Below are positions 18,245-26,860 of a stretch of 47,466 nucleotides of DNA, in pieces. The DNA comes from an uncultured Saprospiraceae bacterium (GTDB lineage Bacteria; Bacteroidota; Bacteroidia; Chitinophagales; Saprospiraceae): positions 1-47,466 of the forward strand of contig CALIAU010000003.1 of the NCBI GenBank assembly GCA_938045585.1. The letters run 5' to 3'. The notes below the pieces were generated by a model, which was given only the letters and a program-made list of their open reading frames with translations, did not search any database and was not told the origin of the DNA. The translations under genes and the position numbers were made by a program. The stretch's first letter is position 1, and each line of letters opens with the position of its first letter.

Positions 18245-19266
18245 CTAAGATTAATTTTTAAGGTAGCTTGATAATCGTCTTGTTGATCTTGAATGCTTAA
18301 GTCATATTTGTCTGGGTAGATTAAGTTTAGTCGTTTTTTAACATTAGGTATTCCAATTCCGCTGTCAGGTGTTTTTATTTCTGATATACGCCCCTTAGAG
18401 TTTTTCACTATAAAGAGTAGTTGACCATTCTCTTCTTCGATACTTAGAGTGATATAGGAGCTCGCTGAATTTGACTTTTGAGAATACTTAACTGCATTTT
18501 CAACCAAGGGGAGAAATAAAAGAGGAGCAATTTTGATATGCGGATTTGAAATTTTAGTCTTTATTTGAATATCTAAATTACTTCTACGTTTTTTCTCTAA
18601 CTGCAGATAATTTTCTAAGTAATCTACTTCTTTTTGTAGGGCAACTAAATCATTCTTGGTCTCATAAATTTGATAACGCAAAAGATCAGAAAAAGACATG
18701 AGAGAATCTGAAATATCTTCTTTCTTTTTTGATTGGATGTATAGATTATTCAAGGTGTTAAATAAGAAATGTGGATTTACTTGATTCTTCAAAAAAGATA
18801 ATTCACTCTCTAGCTGCTGTGACCTGATTGTTTCAACATCTATTTTAGTTTGGAAACCACTTTTTAATACCTTAATACTGGCAGCTACCGACATAATAAT
18901 GAGGTTGAAAAAAAAGTTTTCCAAATACATACTAAGTAGAAATTCTTCTTCAATCTCCTCGGGAAAGATATTATGCTGTAGATACACTAAGCACAGGACA
19001 CAAAAAGCGGTAGCTAGAATGTAGATGATTATTTTATTTCTAAAAAGAAGATAGGGAACAAGTACATATAGATTAAAATATACAAAGACCATATCTAACA
19101 GGATGTAACTAATTTGCTCGAGGTTAGATTCAAATCCCGGCGTAATCCCAATAAAAGATAGAAAGGTATCCAAATACATAAGCAACCAGAATAGAATATG
19201 CCAAAGCCATCTATAATTGGGATTTAGTAATAAATCAATGATTTTATGCTTGTGGTCTAATGCCAT
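18241..19266 (-). CDS. LytS/YehU-type sensor histidine kinase
   Basis: The 341-residue inner-membrane kinase has four predicted membrane helices (about 20-135) and a short coiled linker. The HisK_7 phosphoacceptor region is 'LKNQVNPHFLFNTLNNLY' (His166). An HATPase domain follows with N-box 'PLVENAVKYSQK' and a glycine-rich 'DSGIGIPNVKKRLNLIY'. It has no periplasmic sensor domain, so it probably senses a membrane or cell-envelope state. It pairs with the LytTR regulator by a 4-bp overlap. The gene is divergent from the M43 metalloprotease gene, about 195 bases apart, which makes that gene a possible but unproven target. Confidence 0.94.
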   Translation of the reverse strand: MALDHKHKIIDLLLNPNYRWLWHILFWLLMYLDTFLSFIGITPGFESNLEQISYILLDMVFVYFNLYVLVPYLLFRNKIIIYILATAFCVLCLVYLQHNIFPEEIEEEFLLSMYLENFFFNLIIMSVAASIKVLKSGFQTKIDVETIRSQQLESELSFLKNQVNPHFLFNTLNNLYIQSKKKEDISDSLMSFSDLLRYQIYETKNDLVALQKEVDYLENYLQLEKKRRSNLDIQIKTKISNPHIKIAPLLFLPLVENAVKYSQKSNSASSYITLSIEEENGQLLFIVKNSKGRISEIKTPDSGIGIPNVKKRLNLIYPDKYDLSIQDQQDDYQATLKINLR

Positions 19267-19460
19267 ATTACAAAGCTAAGAGGTTTTAAAAGCTGCAGAA
19301 AAGATAAAGTATAATAAAAACCCTGTTTCGTATAAAATAAGCCCTAAGTCCTATAAACTGGGCACTTTCATAGTATCTAAGCCTGTACATTCGAAAAAAA
19401 TAATGAATATGAATGCATTGTTACTCTTTCCAATTTATTAAAACAATTAAACTTATTATT

Positions 19461-21575
19461 ATGAAAAATGTATTGAATTTTTGCCTAGGATTATGTTTTT
19501 TACTCACATGGACTTCTTGTTCGGATGATATTATCCCAACTCAAGAACTTGACCTGACTCAGGAGCTGCAAGATCAACATGTGATTGAAAAACGAAATTG
19601 TGGAACAGAGGATCATATGCTACAACTACTTTCAGATCCTACTTTTAGTGCCTCGTATAATAAACGGATTGAAAGCTTCAGAAAATTTGCTGCAGAACAT
19701 ACAGTAGAGTCAAGAGAACTCTGTGCAAATCCAGTAATCTTACCTATGGCTGTACACTTTCAAGATGTTCCTAATCCGGATGCATCTTGTCTGCAAGAAC
19801 TTGCAGAAGCACAAATTGCTATATTAAATGCAGACTATCAAGGAACAAATAGCGATATCTCGATATGGCAGAACAGTAGCTCTTCTTCCTTTCCAGGATT
19901 ATCTAACGGAGAAGCATGCATTGAATTTTGTATTGCTACTCTGAATCACCCTAGTGGTTATGGCTTAAATGATGGGGACTTAGCGGTCACAATAAATGCG
20001 ACATCAGGAGATAATGTATCAGCATGGTCAGGATACCTGAACATATTTGTACAATTTGATACAGGAGTACTTGGATATAGCCCACTTGGTGGATCAGGAA
20101 ATGGAGATGGAGTAGTGGTAGATGCAAATGCATTTGGTGCTGGAGCTGGCTGTGGTAGTGTTGTGCCAAGTGCGCCTTATAATCTAGGCCGAACTCTTAC
20201 GCATGAATTAGGGCACTACTTATTTTTAGATCACATATGGGGAAATGGCTGTGGCCAAGATGATGGAATAGCAGACACACCTAATTCAGCAGAGGAATAT
20301 TATGGTTGCCCAAATGTGGGAGAATCTTCATGTAGTTCTACAGACCTACATATGAATTATATGGATTATACAAATGATGCCTGCATGTACATGTTTTCAA
20401 ATGGTCAAGCGGTGCAAATGGAAAACTACGTAAGTGCTAATCTGTCAAATTTAGTTTCCAATGCAGCTCTTGTATGTGGAGTATCTGATGGAGGAGGCGA
20501 TGATGATGGAGGTGATGATGGAGATAACGGAGTAGACCAATGTCAAAATCCAACGGATGCAGTCGTTTCAGAGATAATGCAAACCACTGCGTTTATTTCT
20601 TGGACTGCAATCCCAGATGTTGTTAATCACAGATTGTTTTATAGAAAACTAGGAACATCAGGCTGGACAAAAAGAAATTTTACTGCCAATTCATACACAA
20701 TCATAAACTTAGATCCAGCTACAGATTACGAATGGAAAATTCGTACATTATGCGAAGATGGATGGACAACAATATCTGATGCATCTTTCTTTACAACCCT
20801 TGCAGAAGGTGATGATGGGAGCGGTGATGACGGTGATGATGGTGATGATGGAGACGGTGGCAATGATGACATAACCGAATGTCAAACGCCAATGGACGCT
20901 GAAGTAACTGATATAACGCAGACAACAGCATTTATCAGTTGGACTGCAATTCCGGACGTTATAAACTACAGATTATTATATAGAGAGGTGGGAACTGCAA
21001 AATGGATTAGAAGAAATATGACCATCAATTCATACACTTTTATTAACCTAACACCGGATACTGAGTATGAATGGAAAATACGTTCTAAGTGTGAGGATGG
21101 CTGGACACCAATTACTGACTCAGCATATTTTACAACGCTCGAAGATGGAGGAGGAGATGACGAAGATGATGATACAGGATGTGTAACCGTAGACTTTTCA
21201 CTCACTTTTGATTATTATTCTAGTGAAACTTCCTGGGAACTTCTAGACGAAAATGATGTGCAATTGGGAAGCGGAGCTAACTACCAAAACGGACTAGAAG
21301 GCAGCACGATCACCGAAGAGTTTTGTTTAGAAGATGGATGTTATACACTTTATGTGGACGATAGTTATGGAGATGGGATTTGTTGTAATTATGGAGATGG
21401 TTCATTTGAACTAACCGATCAGTCTGGAGATGTTATTGGATTTTCTGATGGAAATTTTGGCTACTATGACTCTATTGAATTTTGTGTAGAGAATGGAGAG
21501 GCTAGTTTTAAAGAAGAATCAAAAGATACAAAAGCAGCAAATATTCAATTAAAGCAGATAAACTCTTCAAATTAG
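19461..21575 (+). CDS. M43-family zinc metalloprotease lipoprotein with two FN3 domains
   Basis: From the ATG at 19461 the product has 704 residues. It begins with a lipoprotein signal whose lipobox is 'LTWTSC' (Cys20); an in-frame ATG 16 codons upstream lacks a signal-like start. The catalytic domain carries the zinc site 'HELGHYLFLDH' (about 248-258), 'DDGIADTPNS' and the Met-turn 'MNYMDYTNDACMYMF', as in the pappalysin/cytophagalysin group. Two fibronectin III domains, encoded 339 bases apart, are joined by Asp/Gly-rich linkers. The last domain is a Cys-rich beta module ('DSYGDGICCNYGDG'). No T9SS C-terminal signal is seen, so export is by the lipoprotein route. Confidence 0.9.
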   Translation: MKNVLNFCLGLCFLLTWTSCSDDIIPTQELDLTQELQDQHVIEKRNCGTEDHMLQLLSDPTFSASYNKRIESFRKFAAEHTVESRELCANPVILPMAVHFQDVPNPDASCLQELAEAQIAILNADYQGTNSDISIWQNSSSSSFPGLSNGEACIEFCIATLNHPSGYGLNDGDLAVTINATSGDNVSAWSGYLNIFVQFDTGVLGYSPLGGSGNGDGVVVDANAFGAGAGCGSVVPSAPYNLGRTLTHELGHYLFLDHIWGNGCGQDDGIADTPNSAEEYYGCPNVGESSCSSTDLHMNYMDYTNDACMYMFSNGQAVQMENYVSANLSNLVSNAALVCGVSDGGGDDDGGDDGDNGVDQCQNPTDAVVSEIMQTTAFISWTAIPDVVNHRLFYRKLGTSGWTKRNFTANSYTIINLDPATDYEWKIRTLCEDGWTTISDASFFTTLAEGDDGSGDDGDDGDDGDGGNDDITECQTPMDAEVTDITQTTAFISWTAIPDVINYRLLYREVGTAKWIRRNMTINSYTFINLTPDTEYEWKIRSKCEDGWTPITDSAYFTTLEDGGGDDEDDDTGCVTVDFSLTFDYYSSETSWELLDENDVQLGSGANYQNGLEGSTITEEFCLEDGCYTLYVDDSYGDGICCNYGDGSFELTDQSGDVIGFSDGNFGYYDSIEFCVENGEASFKEESKDTKAANIQLKQINSSN

Positions 21576-21596
21576 GAGAGCTTAAATGCCAAAAGA

Positions 21597-21628
21597 AAAA
21601 GGGAGTTGTTTTTACAACTCCCTTTTCT
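21597..21628. terminator. Bidirectional intrinsic terminator
   Basis: Perfect 9-bp arms GGGAGTTGT (21601-21609) and ACAACTCCC (21614-21622) close a TTTT loop, with A's before and T's after. It sits between the convergent stops of the metalloprotease and the barrel-like protein and can serve both strands. Confidence 0.9.
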
Positions 21629-21650
21629 ATTTTTTATAATACCATTTTCT

Positions 21651-22376
21651 TTAGAACATGATAAACTTAGACCTTTGCCCACAACTCGCTCTTCCAAAAT
21701 ATCCAATTCCCCAATTCAACTCAAAAGTAATACCTGCAAAAATAGGATTAGAAGCACTATCACCTGAACTGTAAATATCTATATCCCCAATCGGCCAACC
21801 CTCTGCAAGTCCCTGCGCATTTACGAAATCTTGAAAACCGTATTCAAATCTAAATCCAAAAATTCCACTAAAGGCCCCATCACTTCCAATTAAATAAACA
21901 CCAAATCCTAATACGCCAGCAAAGGTCTGTCCCTGGAAGAAATCTGAAACATCCGTTTCTGGTGACCCAGCCTCACCTGCTTGTGCAGTAACTTTTCTAA
22001 TGGTACTCATTTTAGGTCCTAGTTCAAAATAACCTAGGTTTTGATTATTACGCCACATCAAATAAACATCCAGAAAGTCAGTAGTTAAATCCAAAGACAT
22101 ATTGTCTGTCGTATTTTCAAATAGACTTTGAGCCGAACCAAACATGACATCAGCAACAATTCCATTTTTGTCATAGTTCATTCCAAATTTCCCGCCAAAA
22201 GAAGTCCCACGACTTAAATCATAATTCCAATTAGGATGATCTATAATTGCTTGGTTGTAAAGACCAGTAAATCCTGTTTGCACTTTGAGTCCTGCATCAA
22301 ACCACCAAACTTCAACATTTCTTTGTCCGTTCATAATAAATGGAAGAAAGCAAAGAAGAAATATAATTTTTTTCAT
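21651..22376 (-). CDS. Hypothetical outer-membrane barrel-like protein
   Basis: About 241 residues from the ATG at 22376. An upstream ATG at 22424 would add a non-signal-like extension, whereas 22376 gives a clear signal peptide ending 'FIMNGQ'. The mature protein is rich in aromatic and glycine-containing short strands ('GGKFGMNYDKNG', 'GVLGFGVYLIG', 'GIFGFRFEYGF') and ends in Phe. This pattern resembles an outer-membrane beta-barrel. No specific family was recognised. It is upstream of the bidirectional terminator and downstream of a rhodanese gene on the same strand (about 107 bases). Confidence 0.75.
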   Translation of the reverse strand: MKKIIFLLCFLPFIMNGQRNVEVWWFDAGLKVQTGFTGLYNQAIIDHPNWNYDLSRGTSFGGKFGMNYDKNGIVADVMFGSAQSLFENTTDNMSLDLTTDFLDVYLMWRNNQNLGYFELGPKMSTIRKVTAQAGEAGSPETDVSDFFQGQTFAGVLGFGVYLIGSDGAFSGIFGFRFEYGFQDFVNAQGLAEGWPIGDIDIYSSGDSASNPIFAGITFELNWGIGYFGRASCGQRSKFIMF

Positions 22377-22483
22377 TTTCTGATTTTTGTTGTGAGTTGT
22401 GTAATTAATATGATTTAAGAGCAAAAATAATACAAAACCTTATAGTTTAAGGATTATCTAGGATTTTGATTTGCTGCCTGAGA

Positions 22484-22867
22484 TTACTGTTTTTCAGGAT
22501 TTTGAATAGCATTATATCCTCCTAATATATTGTAGACTCTATTAAAACCAAGCTCTTTCATCTTTTTCATAGCCTTACTGCTCCTTCCTCCCGATCTACA
22601 ATACACAAAATACGCCTTGTCTTTATCTAGTTTTTCTAACTCAGATACAAAGTTATCTGCCTTATAATCTATGTGGAGAGACCCTTTTACATTTCCCTCA
22701 GCCACCTCTTTTGGAGTTCTTACATCCATCACGATAGGATCTTGGTATTTTTTCATTTCCTTGGCAAGGGCGACTACTTCAATATCTTGATAATTTCCTG
22801 TAGTTGTAGGTTTTGACTTACAAGCCATATGAGAAAGGCAAACTAAGAGAAGGGTAAATTTATACAT
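22484..22867 (-). CDS. Rhodanese-like lipoprotein
   Basis: The 127-residue protein has a short lipoprotein signal (lipobox 'SHMAC', Cys16) followed by a single rhodanese domain. 'IVMDVRTPKEVAEGNVKGSLHID' is the entry motif, cited here in its two halves 'VMDVRTPKEVAEG' and 'GSLHID'. The active-site loop is 'YCRSGGRSSKA', with a catalytic Cys at about residue 91. Single-domain periplasmic rhodaneses handle persulfide sulfur, but the physiological donor is unknown. It is a stand-alone gene. Confidence 0.92.
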   Translation of the reverse strand: MYKFTLLLVCLSHMACKSKPTTTGNYQDIEVVALAKEMKKYQDPIVMDVRTPKEVAEGNVKGSLHIDYKADNFVSELEKLDKDKAYFVYCRSGGRSSKAMKKMKELGFNRVYNILGGYNAIQNPEKQ

Positions 22868-23036
22868 GATTTGCTATTTGAATCAATTTCTGTATTTCGG
22901 ACGAAATTAAAGGATATTGTGTAATACTAAAGTCAAAATCAAGGGAAATTCACTCTTCTCATTTATTTTTTTTGGTTTTTATGGTCACATTTTCACTTTC
23001 TGATATATATACATATAGTAACTAACCAATACTATT

Positions 23037-23438
23037 ATGTTCAATTTAATCACTTTTTTGTCTCTTATGACAATAGCAACGGCTACAGGTCCGCCTCTAT
23101 ATTCTAATCTTGATAACTCTATTGTAGACACAAAACGATGGGGTGCAGTTAAAGCATCTAGCCTAGAACGCTTTCATAGCGCCTATGATTCCTATGCAAA
23201 AAAGCAATTTGACAGCGCTGCATCTGATTTTCAAATGCTTATAAAAGACCTTAATCATCATCTTGCTGACGAAGCCAAATGGTATTTTGCAGAATGTCTA
23301 TTATTAATGGATATTCAATTACATACTGCTTTTGAAATCTACCTGAGCCTAGCAGTAGATAAAAATTCTGTTTGGGCTCCCCCAGCACGTGATAAGCTAA
23401 TGCTACCACAGTTTAGGAAATTCCTTACAGCTAGCTAA
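23037..23438 (+). CDS. Small TPR-like protein of unknown function
   Basis: The 133-residue protein has an N-terminal hydrophobic segment that may be a signal peptide (residues 1-17, ending ATA). Two helical-hairpin repeats of TPR character follow ('FHSAYDSYAKKQFDSAASDF', 'DEAKWYFAECLLLM'). It may sample assembly partners in the periplasm, but nothing specific is visible. The cobalamin riboswitch leader starts about 40 bases after its stop. No terminator separates the two, so some read-through is conceivable. Confidence 0.7.
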   Translation: MFNLITFLSLMTIATATGPPLYSNLDNSIVDTKRWGAVKASSLERFHSAYDSYAKKQFDSAASDFQMLIKDLNHHLADEAKWYFAECLLLMDIQLHTAFEIYLSLAVDKNSVWAPPARDKLMLPQFRKFLTAS

Positions 23439-23451
23439 TTCTAAGACAAAT

Positions 23452-23459
23452 TATATTTG
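23452..23459 (+). promoter_or_regulatory. Bacteroidota -7 box upstream of the B12 riboswitch
   Basis: TATATTTG is an exact TAnnTTTG match placed about 20 bases before the riboswitch aptamer. It is the most likely start point of the btuB-like transcript. A TTG partner at -33 is not obvious. Confidence 0.5.
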
Positions 23460-23477
23460 TACTATTGTCCTGATTTT

Positions 23478-23645
23478 GGTAATGTGCTTGCATTCGGTTA
23501 GCACATTTTAAAAGGGAATCTAGTGGAAATCTAGAACTATACCCGTAGCTGTTAGCTCTGTTTGACTTCATATCATTTAAAAAAGCCACTGTTTGCATTA
23601 AAATGGGAAGGCGATATGAAGAGAGTAAGTCAGAAGACCTGCCAA
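23478..23645 (+). ncRNA. Cobalamin (adenosylcobalamin) riboswitch
   Basis: The conserved core boxes appear in the right order: AAAAGGGAAT (near 23510), ACCCGTAGCTGT (B12 'CCCGCNACTGT'-like box, about 23541-23552), AGCCACTG (23584-23591), GGGAAGGC (23605-23612) and the terminal GTCAGAAGACCTGCC (about 23629-23643). An 8-bp stem AATGTGCT/AGCACATT opens the element. It controls the TonB-dependent receptor gene starting about 95 bases downstream, switching expression off when cobalamin is bound. The expression platform is probably in 23646-23737; I did not identify a clear terminator there. Confidence 0.93.
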
Positions 23646-23737
23646 TTTCAATATTAAATAATCAGAGCTTTCGGGTTTAAAGGCGAAGAACTTACGCAAT
23701 TGCTTTAGGTAGTTGGTATGTCTTTTCTATAAAACAC

Positions 23738-25669
23738 ATGAAAGTTCGTAGTATAATTATTATGAACAAGGTACTGATGTGCTGTCTATGTATTTTTCTG
23801 TTTTCGTATCCATCTATTTCTCAAAGTGGACAAATGGGTTCCTCTGATTCGACTTGGTTAGATCAAACAATTGAAGAAATTGTTGTAACCGGAACCAGAT
23901 ATAAATTGCCTGTAGAGAATTCAGGAAAGACAATCTTCAAACTCACAAAAAAAGATATTGAAAGGAATGCTGGTAAAACACTTGCAGACCTTATAAATGA
24001 AGTTCCAGGCGTCCACATAGATGGTAATTATGGAAGTCCAGGTACAAATGTGAGTTACTTTGTTCGTGGCGGTCGGAATAAAAGCACATTAATTTTAATT
24101 GATGGCATTCCAATGAACGATCCCTCTGCAATTACACCCTTCTTCGACCTTCGACTCCTCTCCCTAAATCAAGTGGAATCTATCGAAATATTAAAAGGAG
24201 GCCTGAGTACCTTATATGGAACAGGAGCAGCAGCCGCAGTTATTAATATAACCCTGAAGGACGCAGAAGCACAAAATCATAGAGGGGTAGTAGACCTGAA
24301 TTATGGATCCTATAATACCTTTAATGCACATGTTTCTCGAGACGGGAATTTTAATGGGATACGATATTTAGTATCCGCTTCTAATCTATTTTCACAAGGA
24401 TTCTCTTCAGCCCTGGATACAAATCAAGTGCAAGAATTTGATAAAGATGGAATCAATAAAAGAAATTCAATTCTTAAACTAGGCTATGATTTTACCGAAA
24501 AATTCAGCCTCAATGGTCTTGTTTCATTTGATGCCTTTGAGGTAGATTTTGATAATGGGGCCTTCAGCGATGCAGAAAATATGCAATTTGGAGAGTTACT
24601 AAAAGTAGGTCTAAAACCTCGATATGTTTATAAGAGAGGTGTTTTGGAATTGAAAACTATGTATTCATTCAATACAAATAGATTTGAAGGTGTTTTTCCA
24701 ATAGCTTACAAAGGAAGAAACCTACAACTTGATTTAAATAACAAACATCAGTTAACAAATCGCCTGACAAGTTTTGCTGGAGTAGAGCTGCAACAACTCA
24801 ATTATGAAGAAGAACCTCTACAGACCTTTGATAATACTAAGTTTTCTTCTATAGCACCCTATGGATCCTTCCTTTATCAAGTTACTGATGCATTCAATAT
24901 CCATGCGGGCCTCAGATTGAATAATCATAGTACCTATGGTTCTAATTGGGTGTATAATCTAAATCCAAACTATACTATTTCGGCTACGAAAGCAACTAAA
25001 ATAAAATTGTATAGCTCAGTTTCATCGAGCTACATAACACCTACTGGATTTCAGTTGTTTTCTTTTTTAGGGAATCAAGAACTAGAGCCAGAAGAATCTT
25101 TGAATTATGAAATTGGGACAGGAATATTTTGGGATCAAAGATTTTCATGGAATTTAGCCTTTTTTACAAGGGAAGAAAACAATACAATAGGCTTTGTTTC
25201 TGAGTTTGATGATGAGGGGAATTTTATCGGAGGAACTTATCAAAATGTAGTAGGAACAAGAAATGTCAGTGGTGTTGAAACAGATTTTAAATACGATATT
25301 TCAAAAAAATATACATTCGCAGGAAATTATACCTTACTAAATGATCCTGAACTTGCCTCAGAGTTTTATCGTATCCCAAAACATAAAATTGGATTTACTT
25401 TTGATATGCAGCCTGTTGAACAAACTACCATTAGTATCAAATACACACAGGTAGGAGCACGAGACATTTTTGACTTTGGGTCTTTTTCAGAACTTACTTT
25501 GGATAGTTATTCTCTTTTTGATGTCTTTGCTAATTATAGTCTAATGAATGACACTCTTGAAATCTATGGAGCTTTAAATAATATATTGGATAAAGATTTT
25601 GTCGGAGTACATGGCTTCACAACCCGAGGGCGTAACTTTAGTTTTGGCTTACGATTTAGTAGGTTTTAA
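23738..25669 (+). CDS. btuB: TonB-dependent vitamin B12 receptor, BtuB-like
   Basis: The 643-residue outer-membrane receptor has a signal peptide (ending SYPSIS-Q) and a TonB-box region 'EEIVVTGTR'. The plug domain is marked by 'LADLINEVPGVHIDGNYG', 'FVRGGRNKSTLILIDGIP' and 'VESIEILKGGLSTLYGTGAA'. A 22-strand-type barrel ends in 'FSFGLRFSRF' with the terminal Phe expected for outer-membrane insertion. The cobalamin riboswitch directly upstream identifies the substrate class, a corrinoid. An alternative ATG at 23762 (eight codons in) would give a more compact signal peptide. The next genes are on the opposite strand, so it appears to be a one-gene unit without btuFCD nearby. Confidence 0.93.
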   Translation: MKVRSIIIMNKVLMCCLCIFLFSYPSISQSGQMGSSDSTWLDQTIEEIVVTGTRYKLPVENSGKTIFKLTKKDIERNAGKTLADLINEVPGVHIDGNYGSPGTNVSYFVRGGRNKSTLILIDGIPMNDPSAITPFFDLRLLSLNQVESIEILKGGLSTLYGTGAAAAVINITLKDAEAQNHRGVVDLNYGSYNTFNAHVSRDGNFNGIRYLVSASNLFSQGFSSALDTNQVQEFDKDGINKRNSILKLGYDFTEKFSLNGLVSFDAFEVDFDNGAFSDAENMQFGELLKVGLKPRYVYKRGVLELKTMYSFNTNRFEGVFPIAYKGRNLQLDLNNKHQLTNRLTSFAGVELQQLNYEEEPLQTFDNTKFSSIAPYGSFLYQVTDAFNIHAGLRLNNHSTYGSNWVYNLNPNYTISATKATKIKLYSSVSSSYITPTGFQLFSFLGNQELEPEESLNYEIGTGIFWDQRFSWNLAFFTREENNTIGFVSEFDDEGNFIGGTYQNVVGTRNVSGVETDFKYDISKKYTFAGNYTLLNDPELASEFYRIPKHKIGFTFDMQPVEQTTISIKYTQVGARDIFDFGSFSELTLDSYSLFDVFANYSLMNDTLEIYGALNNILDKDFVGVHGFTTRGRNFSFGLRFSRF

Positions 25670-25688
25670 TCAATTAGCCTGGTTAAAC

Positions 25689-26174
25689 TTACTGAACTTT
25701 AATACGAGAAACAAAATTCTCAAAATCATAGCAAAAATGTATACCAGGGTATTGGTCCTGATTTAAATCTTCATCGAAAAAATTGGGGATACCATGTAAA
25801 ATATGAATTTGTTCTATGGAAGAACCAATGATTGCACCCTGATTTGTTCTGCCAGCATACTTTCCGCTCGCAATAATTTGTGTAATTGGTAATGAGAGAT
25901 CAACATCCGTATTTGTGCTGGGGTCAAAATAGAATTGTAAACCCTCTGAAAAGTATTCCATATAGTGCCTTTGCGTAGATCCCAAATCTTCTGTTTTTAA
26001 AACAGGCTCACCAAATACCTGTCTAACCTCATCGCCACTGGCTCCTAGTTTTAATTCCTCAAGACCTACACCAGGAGTTAGGGTATAGGTATATACAATT
26101 GGAGGAGCATCGGAACAAGCCAAATAAAAACAGACTGAAAACAATAGAAAAAATAATCTTGAATCATTTCTCAT
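25689..26174 (-). CDS. Hypothetical lipoprotein with two BamE-like half repeats
   Basis: The 161-residue protein has a lipoprotein signal with lipobox 'FYLACS' (Cys20). The mature part shows two segments of similar pattern, 'GVGLEELKLGASGDEVRQVF-GEP' (cited as 'LKLGASGDEVRQVFGEP') and 'GAIIGSSIEQIHILHGIPNF'. This is the strand-helix-turn pattern 'GxSxxxVxxxxGxP' found in SmpA/BamE-type folds. It is too diverged for a family call. It is convergent with the btuB-like gene, the stops being 19 bases apart, and lies downstream of the LEA-type lipoprotein on the same strand. Confidence 0.75.
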   Translation of the reverse strand: MRNDSRLFFLLFSVCFYLACSDAPPIVYTYTLTPGVGLEELKLGASGDEVRQVFGEPVLKTEDLGSTQRHYMEYFSEGLQFYFDPSTNTDVDLSLPITQIIASGKYAGRTNQGAIIGSSIEQIHILHGIPNFFDEDLNQDQYPGIHFCYDFENFVSRIKVQ

Positions 26175-26262
26175 AATACACCTAAATTAGTTTTATGGAT
26201 TTTCGGTGATTGTTGATTGGTCAGAAGGTTTCACGAAGATATATAAATATATCCTCAGTTAT

Positions 26263-26745
26263 TTAAAATTTTAACGCTAGTTCTTCAAATTCCTCCACAG
26301 GAACCTGGATAGAAATACCCATTATCTCGACATCTAGATAACCTTTAAATTCTAATTCTACTTTTTTATCAATCACAGAAGATAAAATACCACCGATAAA
26401 TCCCCCTTTATCCTTGAGTAAGGCACTGGGAGGAAAGCTGGCTCGCATGCTGACATCAAAATTCTCCTTAGCAGGAACTTCAGAAGGACTATGTATGGTG
26501 ACTGTTCCTAGGTTTATTCCATTGCCTATTATCTCAATATTCCCCCCTAAGACTTCCAGATGAATAGAATTAGGATTATAAAAATGTCCATCAGCCGAAA
26601 TTTCAAGTAAATCCAACTGCATGTTTTCTATTTGTACCTTATCAATACCCCTAAAGACAGGATCTTGAATTCCCTTGCAAGAACTAAAACTAACTGCGAC
26701 AACAAGGATAATTGTTAAAGAGTATCCACTAAGCATTCTTTGCAT
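26263..26745 (-). CDS. LEA type 2 (LEA14-like) lipoprotein
   Basis: The 160-residue protein has a lipoprotein signal (lipobox 'SFSSC', Cys23) and a beta-rich domain with 'HFYNPNSIHLEVLGGNIEI' followed by 'GINLGTVTI'. This is the typical water-stress/hypersensitive-response (WHy/LEA14) layout. Such domains bind and shield hydrophobic surfaces or serve in desiccation tolerance in plants; in bacteria they are common as lipoproteins of unknown role. The length is normal for a single domain. Upstream lies the gene-free stretch with the RNA candidate, on the opposite strand. Confidence 0.82.
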   Translation of the reverse strand: MQRMLSGYSLTIILVVAVSFSSCKGIQDPVFRGIDKVQIENMQLDLLEISADGHFYNPNSIHLEVLGGNIEIIGNGINLGTVTIHSPSEVPAKENFDVSMRASFPPSALLKDKGGFIGGILSSVIDKKVELEFKGYLDVEIMGISIQVPVEEFEELALKF

Positions 26746-26824
26746 GCTAACAAGATAAAAATATTAAATGTGGATAATTGCCTCGAATGTGGAGAAAAAA
26801 AATCTACAAAAAACACATAAACAA

Positions 26825-26855
26825 TTTGCTTATATAAAAAACTTATATATATTTA
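26825..26855 (+). promoter_or_regulatory. Promoter-like element of the orphan RNA
   Basis: TTTG (26825-26828) is followed by exactly 19 bases and TATATTTA (26848-26855), a seven-of-eight match to TAnnTTTG. Spacing and order fit Bacteroidota promoters and predict a start of transcription near 26860-26863, pointing toward the hairpin series and terminator downstream. No intact gene follows within the transcript. Confidence 0.5.
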
Positions 26856-26860
26856 TACAA

